Assembly (NCBI GenBank): GCA_036927565.1
Contig: JAYESD010000002.1
Location: forward strand, 232,645,605 to 232,709,604
From: Tuctoria greenei
Lineage: Eukaryota; Streptophyta; Magnoliopsida; Poales; Poaceae
DNA: 64,000 bases
Reading direction: 5' to 3'
In this document: positions 32,038-41,352 of the stretch, in pieces
Layout: every line of letters starts with the position of its first letter
Position numbering within the stretch: position 1 is the stretch's first letter
Position numbers and translations under genes: made by a program
The notes under the pieces: model-generated
Told to the model about the DNA's origin: nothing
What the model saw: only the letters and a program-made list of their open reading frames with translations
Database searches by the model: none

Positions 32038-32824
32038 TAGTTTTAGGAGTTCTTGTACATATTTCTTTTGTAGTTTTAGGAGTTCTTGTACATGTTTGGC
32101 TTCAATTCTGTTCTTGTACATATTTCTTGTGTTTTGTAATATATATGTGTTCATTCGTGTCAATAAATACTGGTGTGTTAGAATTTCTGGATTTCAATCA
32201 AGTGAATGTGTTCTAAGTTTAGTGATGTGTTAATCTATCACAAGTGAACCGAGCAAATTGGACAAAAACAAAATATCTTAGGGTTTGAAGCTCGCCTCGA
32301 TTTGTAATTGCAAAGCTAAAGGAGACAAACAATGACTTTAAGCACGTCTCACATCACTTTGTGATCGATGGACATCCGATCTGTCACCCATCGTTGTCTC
32401 CTATTTGGGTTTCTTACGTAGTGTAATTGGTTGATCATGTTTGTGGTCCGTGCATGTTAGACATAGCTAGAATTAAAACACCTCGGTCATGTTCAACAAC
32501 ACTAACATGCATGCATATATATATACCTCAAACATCGGTAATGCGTGCAGGACTAGGCCCATGTTCGCTGCAAGGCGTCCCCTGGCACAGACGCGCGGTC
32601 ACGAAGGCTGCTTAGGCATGTACGGACGGATTTTTTTTATATAACGAAAAAATTGTTTTTTCCCGCGTGTAAATTTACTCCTAATGGGACGCGTCGAGCC
32701 ATTGGGACCAAGAGGATGCAAACCGCGGTTTCTAGGAAACCGGGGCCACCGACCGGTTCATAATTAAGCGCGGTTTCCTCTAGCGTCCGATCATCTCGAC
32801 ACGCCCGCTTAGATGACGACCCGC
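32038..32824. other. Intergenic between genes B2 and A2
   Basis: TTTTAGGAGTTCTTGTACAT is repeated twice right after the B2 stop (32040-32095). A poly-T run sits at 32630. No gene is supported until the A2 promoter. Confidence 0.5.
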
Positions 32825-32830
32825 TATAAA
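32825..32830 (+). promoter_or_regulatory. TATA box of gene A2
   Basis: TATAAA in CGCTATAAAGGCCC, 124 bp before the ATG. The A1 promoter has the same box at the same distance, embedded in matching sequence (CTTGCTTCTCC..GCACC). Confidence 0.7.
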
Positions 32831-32948
32831 GGCCCACCGTCCTCTTGCTTCTCCACCGCACCACTCCTTAGATCCTAGCCTCTAAACTTCTCCCCCCGCC
32901 ACCTTTGACCACCTCTCGCTCTTTCTCTGCAATTCCGTCGCCACACAA

Positions 32949-33710
32949 ATGGGTAGCCCCGCGCCGAAGCGCTCTAGGCCATCGATGACCTCTGAACCTC
33001 CTTCTCCGTTTCCATCGCCGCTGGCAATGCCGGTGGAACTGATGGTGGCGCCCGCATCTCTGCCTGCGGCGCCTGCACTTCCTCATCTCGGTTGGGTTGA
33101 GCAGACTCTCAGACTCCTCACCGACTGCATCGACGAAGTCGATCGGCGCCTTAAGGTGGCCACCGACGCCAAGTCCGCCGCCGCTCATAGCGCACTAGCG
33201 CTCAACGCAGTGGCGCGGAAGGTCTTTTCTGACACAGATCGCTCGTGTCGCCATCTGGGTCTTGGGACCCTTCCCCTCCACACGAGCATGGACACCGCGG
33301 GCCACTACTGCTACGGGTTGATAACTGTGGCCGGTCATCTCGACGCCCTCCACGAGACGATCGCAGAGGTTGCTGGGGTAGAGGGCCTCCTAAAGATTAA
33401 GCGTCGTGTCGCCGGGAAGCTTCGAACTGTGACGGAGGTTGACGAGTGTGAGGCGGCTTGGGCAGCGGCGGCAGTGAAGGAGGCGGAGCAGGAGGCGTCT
33501 CTTGAGGCGGAGGTGGATGCGGCTATGGAGGCGGCGACAGCGGTGGAGGAGGAGCAGGAGGAGGCGGCAGCGGCGGCGGAGGCAGAGGCGGCAGCAGCGG
33601 CAGCAGCGGCGGCAGCGGCGGAGGAGGAGGAGGAGGAGGCGGCAGCACCGGCGGCGGAGGCGGAGGGGGCGGCAGCGGCGGAGGAGGAGGATGTGGTTTT
33701 CTCCCAGTAG
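32949..33710 (+). CDS. RLD-core family gene A2, intact 253-aa frame
   Basis: ATG at 32949 to TAG at 33708, open throughout. The start MGSPAPKRSRPSMTSEPPSP has the basic KRSRP motif. Residues 55-75 (WVEQTLRLLTDCIDEVDRRL) look helical. The core lies at about 85-150: NAVARKVFSDTDRSCRHLGL, then GHYCYGLITVAGHLDAL and HETIAEVAGVEGLLKI. From about residue 170 the protein is almost only Ala and Glu, encoded by GCG/GAG triplet repeats. It is the longest intact family member and keeps its promoter. Its inverted partner A1 carries a nonsense codon. No known domain recognised; nuclear localisation is inferred only from the basic motif. Confidence 0.7.
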   Translation: MGSPAPKRSRPSMTSEPPSPFPSPLAMPVELMVAPASLPAAPALPHLGWVEQTLRLLTDCIDEVDRRLKVATDAKSAAAHSALALNAVARKVFSDTDRSCRHLGLGTLPLHTSMDTAGHYCYGLITVAGHLDALHETIAEVAGVEGLLKIKRRVAGKLRTVTEVDECEAAWAAAAVKEAEQEASLEAEVDAAMEAATAVEEEQEEAAAAAEAEAAAAAAAAAAAEEEEEEAAAPAAEAEGAAAAEEEDVVFSQ

Positions 33711-34121
33711 AGTAGTATTAGGAGTGGTTTATCTATTTCGTGATCTCTGAGTAGAGTAGTATTAGGTGTAGTTTGTCTTGTTCTTGCTGTCTACTACGTG
33801 TTTTCCTATTACTTGTTTGTTAATGAAATATGTCTTTATGTTCATGAACAATGTGTTCTATATATGCAGTATAGAAAAACTTTTTTTATCGAAAACATCT
33901 CCTATATGTTTGTAACTTGGGACCGTCTATATTTCTTGTGGCTGAATGAATGAAATCTGGTAAACATTATCCTTACAAGTAATAGAACTAACAACAGACA
34001 TGATGCATAATTAACTTGATTAGGAAATTACGTCATCTAAATTGCTAACTAGTCCATCGCCTGATGCAACAGGTGCATGAAAAATACTTTATCCGTTGTA
34101 ACTAATATCTGATGACATTGT

Positions 34122-34122
<1 letters not shown>
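33711..34122. other. 3' flank of gene A2
   Basis: GTAGAGTAGTATTAGG is repeated (33709-33767). TTCATGAACAATGTGTTC and TTTATCGAAAACATCTCC (33840-33903) match, inverted, the 3' flank of A1 (22075-22140). No gene. Confidence 0.55.

Positions 34123-34159
<37 letters not shown>
34123..34159 (+). repeat. (AT)n microsatellite
   Basis: An uninterrupted run of about 18 AT dinucleotides sits just inside the putative nested CACTA-like end. Confidence 0.9.
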
Positions 34160-34161
<2 letters not shown>

Positions 34162-34252
34162 TATGTACCTGTGATACTCATATCACAGGCGGCTTTGGAT
34201 CGACGGCCTGAAGATTAGACATCACAGGGGAAAATGTTTTTTTGTAGTAGTA
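34160..34252 (-). repeat. Possible right end of a nested CACTA-like element
   Basis: ATCACAGGCGGCTTTGG, ACGGCCTGAAG and finally ACATCACAGGGGAAAATG, then TTTTTTTGTAGTAGTAGTA. Reversed, this reads TACTACAAAAAAACATTTTC followed by CCTGTGATG and CCGCC motifs, close to a typical grass CACTA terminus (CACTACAAGAAAA.. plus CCGCC subterminal repeats). The last G of GTAGTG is missing, and no left partner was found. Confidence 0.45.
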
Positions 34253-35820
34253 GTATATACTCTGCATATGTTATCATTTTATTGCGACGAATGTTATATA
34301 TAAAATGCTGATTGTTTACCTTTTACTAGACCATGGATTTGCCGTCCTCCTTTCGTGGACTTGGGAGTTCTCTGTATTTGCATATCGTTTGCATTAGCAC
34401 AATGATACATTTGGCAATTCATATTTTTGTTCGTATTTTTTTTGGAATGTCCCACTACCACATGACTGCTTTTACATCTCCATGAAAACAATGATGAACG
34501 GCGAGTAGCGGTCCCTCGAAAAAATTTTCGTTCTTCTTGGCGCGCACAATTGAGATTTTCACAATTGAAACTTCACTCCGTGCGCCCAAAATTCCAGTCC
34601 CGCCCATTTGTAGCTAGCCACGACGAATATAAATGTGCGTCTCCCTCTAATCCCGCAGTGGCTTCCGTTCCCGGCACACATGTTCTCCTCTTAGTGCTGT
34701 GTTCCAAACTTGCATTCCTAAGAAATTCCCGTGTGAGTGGTGGTGGTGAATGTGGGTACAACGTCGAGCGACCAAGTTTGACGGGCTCTACCGAACCTCT
34801 TCGTCACCGACCCCGCCCTGCGACATCCCGGACTCCAGTTTTGTGCTACGTAAGTTCTACATGATCCATGTCGTCATTCTATAGAGCTACTCCCTCCTTA
34901 TCGCTTTAGTTGTCGTCCCAACAGCTGCCGCCAGTTCATTCCTAGTTGTCGTCCCAACTCCTTCTTATATGCTCTTATGTTTCATGAATGTCTAGTATAA
35001 AATCTGATTAATGGTGCAATCGTGCAATCAACTATCCTCAATCGTTAGATCTGCATCCTACAGTCAATTCAGCTTTTTGTTTTACCCTAGCATCTGATTG
35101 CATTCTACTTTTTTCCATATATAAAATACACTACACCTCTGCCCCAAAATAAATGTCGCTCCGACAGTTTATGGTAGTGTATTTCTAGTACATTTCCATG
35201 TCAGGAAAGATAACTATTAAAAATCACATGTACTATGTAATTTCTTGATTTAGAAGTAAATGACGCCAGGGTTATCTTATCAACCACTCCCAATGTTGTA
35301 CTCTCATTCCTGTGTTCCAAACTTGTATTCCTAAGATTTTCAGTTCTCACGGTTTATACACGTTTTTCTTGTTTTTCTTTCTCGGATTGTATGGTTTTTT
35401 TCCTACTCCTTCATTTCTAATTCCTCCGTTCAAAACAAACATTTTCAGTTCATAGCAACCACACCGCCCGATCTAAAATACACATCCTCATGTAATCTGA
35501 CGTTATCACTGTTACTTACTATATATACTCTTTACTTTAGGAACAAGACATCAAACCGTCATGTCGTCTACAAGTAATCGTGACGGGTAACAAGCACCTG
35601 GTATAACTATAAATGTGTTAACTATCAAAATACACATATTTATAACACGTTAATTCCTTTGCATCGTATGCAAAGAATATTGCAGCACCGGATGCTCAGG
35701 AACCCCGAGATTCGTCATCCCATGCTGGTACTACGAGTATAAATATGTACCGGGCTCTACTAAATATTTTAGCATTGCGATTGTAGTTTCCTAGTCCCAG
35801 TTAACAGTTAATCAGTATAT
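34253..35820. other. Non-coding, mixed repeat fragments
   Basis: No supported gene. CTCCCTCCTTATCGCTTTAG (34890) and TTGTCGTCCCAAC, twice, are degenerate MITE-like pieces. ATTCCTAAGAAATTCCCGTG (34717) recurs weakly as ATTCCTAAGATTTTCAG (35327). Confidence 0.4.
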
Positions 35821-36385
35821 GTGATGGCGTGATTTATTGTTGCCTACACACGCACGATGGGCTCTCTCGCCGACGACCACTCCGGCACCGGCGACCACAC
35901 CCTGCTACTGCTGCTCACTTCAGTGTCCTCTCCAACGCGTCTCCCTCCACCATCGCCACGTCCCATCCTTCGCGTGTCATGATGACCCCGCCGCCCGCAA
36001 ACCCCGGTCGCCGCCGGTCACTCCGGCACCGGCCGACGCTCACGCCCTGCTGGTGAGTATATGTGATGGCGTGATTTATTGATGCATACACGCGCACGCT
36101 GGGCTCTCTTGCCGCCGCCACTCCGGCACCGGCGACCACGCCGTGCTGCTGCTCACATCAGTGTCCTCAGAAACGCGTCTCCCTCGACCATCACCATGTC
36201 CCATCCTTCGCGTGTCATGATGACCCCGCCGCCCGCAAACCCATGTCGCCGCCGGTCACTCCGGCACCGGCCGGCGCCCACGCCCTGCGGGTGGTCACTT
36301 CACTGTCCTCCCCGACGCGTCTCCCTCCATCTCCACGTCCCATCGTTCACGTGCCATGATGACCCCGCCGCCCGCAAACCCCTGG
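35821..36385 (+). repeat. 242-bp tandem duplication, about 2.4 copies
   Basis: Unit 1 (35821-36062) and unit 2 (from 36063) start GTGATGGCGTGATTTATTG and share CACTCCGGCACCGGCGACC and GTGTCATGATGACCCCGCCG. A third partial copy (about 36296-36385) repeats the second half. The short frames inside differ between copies, so coding is unlikely. Confidence 0.8.
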
Positions 36386-37219
36386 CCATTACGGCGTACC
36401 TACATGCTATGCCCCATATGACATGGCATACCCTGGAAAAAGTAGTCCAATATCATTAACCCCTGTCCACTAAGAAATGTTAGCATCATATAGTTTAGAG
36501 ATGCATGTACATGAGGGTTCATTGCTGCTTATATGATCTCAATTCCATTTTTTACACTGCCAAATGCGTTGCTGATGTCTGGTAATTAACGCAAGGTTAT
36601 ATTCATGTATCTGTTCTAGTAGCACTTTAGGGCGAGATGCTAACATGCAGAGCAAAATATCAGTATGCAATCCACCTAAATTTAATTCCTAGATCCGCCA
36701 CACTGTCCTCCTAGCCTCGAGACTTGCTCCGGGGTGATATCAATGGACGCAGATCACCTAACTTATACGTTTTTACTGCACGCGATGCAGTAAATATCCA
36801 ACGGAATCACACCGTTGGATCTTTACTGCATCGCCTGTAGTAAAACGTAAGTCACGTGAGATCACCGGTGTGATCTGGACGTCGATCCTCTGACTTAAAT
36901 GTGGTCACTGCACTGCCAGACTGAACCCTAGCTTTGTTAAACGTCGCAAGCTGCCTGCCTCATCTACCTTGCATCCTCTACCTGCTAATACCTCTAATGT
37001 CCATGACTTGCCCTGCCACCAATTCGCCTCGAGACGCGCTCCTGCTGATGTCGGTCAGATCGATCCGGCAGTACTGCAGAGGATGAGCACCCAGCGAACC
37101 CTCTCTTTCTCTAGAATCGCCAGCTATTGTCTTGCCTGCTTCGCAGCTGGACTGAAAATCCCCTGCAGTACTACGGGTTTTAGCGCCACTGACTATTGAC
37201 TGATGCCTGATTGTAGGAT
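36386..37219. other. Spacer with a 116-bp hairpin MITE
   Basis: 36751-36866 is an imperfect inverted repeat: AGATCACCTAACTTATACG and ACTGCACGCGATGCAGTAAA on the left, TTTACTGCATCGCC and ACGTAAGTCACGTGAGATCA on the right, loop around AATCAC at 36804. Otherwise no gene is supported. Confidence 0.6.
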
Positions 37220-39000
37220 ATGAACAGAAACAAAGAAGTCAAGAAGTCGATGCATCGCCCAATATGGAGCAAAATGCTGTTGCGACGCGATGTTCCCACG
37301 CTCGTATTTGCCGCACTCGTCCTGAAGATGGTAAAACATCAGACTTCTTTTTCTTTCACACTATTTGTACATGATACTAGGCCTGGTCAGTTGCTAATTT
37401 GCTTTAAACATTTACCGTTTAAATGACACTAAGAGAAGGAAAGAAGTTTGGAAGAGGGGTTGCTAAAGGACTTAAGGTTGCTAAATTGCGCTATCTAGCA
37501 TCTGCAAATAGAACGAATGATCAGAATCAGAAGCTACAAATTCAGTGGTCCGATAGGTTGGGTGCTGTGGTTGGTCCTAATCAGCGGCACTTTGTCGATG
37601 ATGTGGTTATTACAACAAAAAAATGCACCCCTCACTGGTGTAAGGAAGTGGGCAGAGGTTGGCGATACTTCAAAGAGCGATATAGTGAGAGACATTCTGG
37701 TTAGTGTTGTGACACCCCACATAAGTATTTTTCTAGCGACCTCCATCTTGTACGTTTATGACAGTGTGATATACAATGTACAGAATGCCTGGGACTTGGA
37801 GGACACGGATGATACCAGAAGAAAAATATTGAAGATTGCTGGTGAGCACTACAAGGGGTGGCAATCAACATTGTATGCCACCTATAAGAAGTATTCAACC
37901 GATGAGGAACGTATACAAAACAAGCCTGTTGACGTAGCAGATTCCGATTGGTTGGCGCTTATGGACTATTTTGGGTTCGAGCGATTCAAGGTCAGCTAGC
38001 TTTCTAATACCTTCATATCCTACAAAAACTATTTGATAACACCCATTTGTGAAATTAGTTCTTAAAATTGCAGTCAATAAGCAGAACCAATTCACAAAAT
38101 CGAAGTACTCAAAAGACAAAACACTTTCTTGGCTCGAAATCCTACGCCCAACTTAGTTACGAGAAGGTATGAAAACTAAATAATGCTTTTACTTTGCACT
38201 GCAATCATTCAATCAAATTTTACTTGTATTTGATGTAGCGAGACCCAGAGACCAGAAAAGAACCCGATGACATAGAACTATGGGAGGCAAGCCATGTGAA
38301 GAACGGTCAATGGGCAAACGAGCAGGCAGAAGCTGTACATGTGAGAAACACTTCAAACAGTCCCCATTTAAATAAATATTTGCAATGTACATGTGACTTT
38401 TCTTTTTGTATATAGACCCAGGCATGTGCCCAAATCAACGTCAAGGAAGCTGAGATGGAAGTCCCAATCCCAGATGAGGAAAGAAACAACATCTTCCAGC
38501 TTACTTATATATCCGCAACCAGTTCTGGAGGTTCACAGTTTCGGGGGTGTGGTTATATGGCTAAACCTAATGTTTCTGAAAGACTGTGTATCCAGATGTC
38601 TGACCAGCTCGGCCAGCAAGTTCGATCCTTGCAAAATAGAAATAAATACCTCAGCTCTCAGGTGCAAGAGTTGGAAGGAAGAAATGATTATATGACCTCC
38701 CAGATGGATGGCTTCGTCCAGGCAATTGAACATCTCAACCAGGAAGTCCAGGCTTTACATGATCAGATGGCAGCCAATTCTGCACGGCAAGAAAAGGAGC
38801 TAGCAGACATGTGCAGAATGATGGAGAGCTTGCAAAATCAACAACGGCTAGCAGCAACTCCACAAAAGGCTTCTCCTCGCACCAAGTCGAAGTTGGATGT
38901 TCGAGAAACTATTCCTAATACTACAACTCGTCGCGGCGCTCTTTTAATGGGTACAATGTTGCAATCTGAAAAAACTGTAAATAACATCATCTCGCAATGA
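37220..39000 (+). pseudogene. TNPA-like gene (plant transposase, Ptta/En/Spm, PF03004-type)
   Basis: Exons can be placed at 37220-37329 (N-terminus uncertain), about 37423-37699, 37784-37990, 38074-38166, 38239-38340 and 38416-39000 with GT-AG borders. Exon 2 reads GKKFGRGVAKGLKVAKLRYL and IQWSDRLGAVVGPNQRHFVD, then shifts frame at the A7 run near 37616 before KWAEVGDTSKSDIVRDIL. Exon 3 holds the domain core HYKGWQSTLYATYKKYS and DWLALMDYFGFERF. Exons 4-5 follow with NSQNRSTQKTKHF and RKEPDDIELWEASHV. The last exon encodes an intact long coiled coil (SDQLGQQVRSLQNRNKYLSS onward) to TGA at 38998. TNPA proteins bind subterminal repeats and bring the ends together. The single visible lesion is the frame change, which an assembly error in a homopolymer could explain. 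Confidence 0.8.
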
Positions 39001-39009
39001 CACAAGGGT

Positions 39010-39465
39010 CCTTGAGCGTTGCATCAATTGCTGGATGTTTGTTGTTAAGTCGACAGACGTATCGTGTGCGAATAAATTGATTCTGTTGCCACTAATTTTC
39101 AAACCTGGTGCATTAGAATTCTAGTGCCGCTAATTATAAAACGTGGCATTAACAGATTATTGTGACGAAAATAAACTGTTGCAATAGGAAGCTAGCTATT
39201 GCCACAAATTATAAAACGTTGCACTACAAACATTTGGCTACGACCAAAAAAGCGTTGCACTAGACTGATGTTGCCACCACCCAGAGAACGTCGCATTAGG
39301 ACCCTGTTGCAACAGATTTGAATATGTTGCATTACAAACCTATTGCCACACATCAGAAATCATTGCAATACAATACTATTGTCATGGTTTTGAAATCGTT
39401 GCAATACCGTACTATTCACCACGAACATGAAATCATTGCATTACCGTATTATTGACCACGGCTGT
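39010..39465 (+). repeat. CACTA right subterminal array, inner part
   Basis: GTTGCAATA, TTGCCACAAATTATAAAACG, TTGCCACACATCAGAAATC and related words recur at about 37-40 bp, the same motif set (GTTGCA / TTGCCACGA) as the left array. The array is interrupted at 39465 by gypsy element D and resumes at 50424. Confidence 0.8.
39461..39465. repeat. Target-site duplication GCTGT, left (element D)
   Basis: GCTGT precedes TGTCGGTACC. The same five bases follow the other LTR at 50419-50423. Confidence 0.92.
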
Positions 39466-40508
39466 TGTCGGTACCCCGCAGACCGGGTATCCCGCGCACA
39501 AGGAGAAAACGGCTAAGGACTCGACCTCTACTTAAGAGGTCGAATCCAAGGCTACCACGTCGTGGAGGGAAGGACCAGATCCTACCTCTCCGCCGGGACA
39601 GGCTCCCGGGCTGCCACGTGGCCAGCAGAACTGGACCCTTGCCCCCTCGCTAAGGCGGGCTCCAGGGCTGCCACGTGGCCAATCGGGACCTCGAAACCAG
39701 ACCCGCTTCCTCGCGGGGAAAGGCACCAGAACTACCACGTGGCCCGCAGGGTTGAGCCTCCACCCCTCCGCAGGGGTGGGCTCCGAATGCACCACGTGGC
39801 CTGTACCATCGAGTGCTCAACTCCCCACGGAGGCAGGCTCCAGCGCGACCATGTGGCATGCGGCCAACTCAGTGCGGTAGGAGGCCGTAGTAAAGGAAGG
39901 CGTGCGCTGCTCCAACAGGCATTAAAGTACGCGCGTCTTCCCCAGGCGAAGCGGAGTCGCGTAGGCGTAAGTCAAGGCTCCAGTGTCCTGTCTCGTCCAA
40001 GTAGCCGGTACAGACCCACGCCACAAGGCGGACGAATGGGCCACAGGGACAAGACGGACGGGACGTGCACTGCCATCATCACCAACTATGTGTAGCCCTA
40101 GCGCACGACGCGGCGGAATGGCACATTGACGCTCCTGACAAAGGGAAGTAGATAGCATTTAATCCTAGATCTTGTATAGGATTCGGCTCTCCCCAAGCCC
40201 ACTTGTCGGAGCTTGTCCCCACCATGTGACTGCAGAGTCCTTGGACTATAAAAGGACTCTGCAGATGACCTCCACGGAGGACGGCATTAAACCGATTGAA
40301 ACCCACACACGATTAAGCAAGGCAATACACAAACACTCCCGTGGACGTAGGGTGTTATGCTCCGGCGGCCCGAACCACGTAAACCCACTGTGTTCACCAT
40401 CTCACTGCACTCAATCTCCTGGGACTAGCCCTCGTGAATCCAAAGAACCTCCGTGGGCTGCTCTCTAAGCAGGTCCGCCGGGGGAAGTGTCGTTTAAGAC
40501 CTTCGACA
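39466..40508 (+). repeat. Element D 5' LTR
   Basis: TGTCGGTACCCCG ... CCTTCGACA. The first 400 bp contain six CACGTGG or near-CACGTGG motifs, at 39556 (CACGTCG), 39615, 39672, 39736, 39793 and 39850 (CATGTGG), spaced 57-64 bp, each within a related GGCTCCxGxxCTxCCACGTGG unit. TATAAAAG at 40247. Confidence 0.93.
40247..40254 (+). promoter_or_regulatory. Element D LTR TATA box
   Basis: TATAAAAG in GGACTATAAAAGGAC, 262 bp from the LTR end; repeated in the 3' LTR at 50160. Confidence 0.65.
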
Positions 40509-40530
40509 TTTAGCGCGCCAAGTAGGGGGC
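40509..40530 (+). other. Primer-binding-site region of element D
   Basis: TAGCGCGCCAAGTAGGGGGC follows the LTR after two bases, the position of the primer site. I did not assign the priming tRNA. Element B lacks this sequence altogether. Confidence 0.5.
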
Positions 40531-40561
40531 TTTTTCCCCGAGAAGATTTCCACCAGCAGCA

Positions 40562-41334
40562 ATGGTGAACGGCCATTCCAGTGCCGGTACATCTAGGCCG
40601 CAGACACGGCGACAGGCAGCAGCTGAGGACCAGGCATCATCTCGCTCTAGAGCGGGATCCCGCTGTAGAGCAGTAAGGCCGGGACCTTCACGTCACCCTG
40701 CTGTCACCTCGCCGGTTGCAGGTCGGCACGCCACACCATGGCGTACTCCAGCTGTGACGGCAGCTACTGCGCCGCCGGCAGCAAGCCCGAAGAGTGCGCT
40801 CGCAGCAGCGCACGCACTGCTCCACAACCCACCTGCTGGATATGCTCCTCAGGGAGTAGCTCAGCAGTGGATCAACGACGTCGACCACCTCGTCACCGCT
40901 GCGCTCAACGCACCTCCACCAAGGGAGACACATGCCCACCCGATGCATGTGTCGTTGTCGCGGACTCCAACCATCGACCGATGGACAGCAGACTCGCGCT
41001 CGACCAGGGTCTCGGCAACAGACCTGAGAACTGGGCTGCAGCGCCGCAAGTCGGGAAAAGACTGCCGAGTTACTATCGAGCAGCAGAGGGAGCGGCGGCG
41101 TAACCTCGAGGCGGACTACAGTGCGCCCGGTCCTGTTCCCCAGGCTCATGCCGTGCCACCACCAAATCCGGCGTATGTTACGCCACCTCCATACCAGGCG
41201 TATGTCGCGCCTCCACCTCCACAGACGTATGCTGCACCACCCCAGCCTCAGGTGTATGCAGGTCCGCCTGTACACCAGGGGTATGCAGCACCGCAACTGG
41301 CCCAGCTAGTCCCACCCAAGGGTGTGCGGCTCTG
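40562..41334 (+). CDS. Element D gag, N-terminal Pro/Ala-rich part
   Basis: ATG at 40562 opens MVNGHSSAGTSRPQTRRQAA, a basic Ser/Arg-rich stretch. Residues about 195-250 carry short tandem repeats of the type AYVxPPPxQ/TYAAPPxPQ (seven or so). The frame ends TGA at 41332, before the Retrotrans_gag domain which lies in another frame from 41353. Gag forms the particle; here the N-terminal extension is separated by a stop or frame change of one or two bases. Confidence 0.6.
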
Positions 41335-41352
41335 ACACCTCACCTCCGTTTC

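Noticed and set aside
31441..32163. 240-aa Val/Ile-rich frame on the minus strand, looking like a membrane protein
   Set aside because: It is the reverse reading of the GAN triplet tract of gene B2. The hydrophobic run comes from GTC/ATC complements.
33502..33750. 82-aa Arg-rich frame overlapping gene A2
   Set aside because: It is the +1 reading of the GCG/GAG repeat. Poly-Arg arises from the shifted triplets.
34160..34252. Definite right terminus of a nested CACTA element
   Set aside because: The last base of GTAGTG differs, the flanking GTA repeats blur any 3-bp duplication, and no left terminus was found. Kept only as a possibility.
34550..34864. 104-aa frame on the plus strand
   Set aside because: It starts in sequence with no promoter, shows no recognisable motif, and sits among MITE fragments; too weak to call.
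39465..39860. Frames of 60-177 aa across the D LTRs, repeated at 49444-49947
   Set aside because: They lie in U3 with its 57-64 bp GC-rich units and are duplicated because LTRs are duplicated. No domain or start context.
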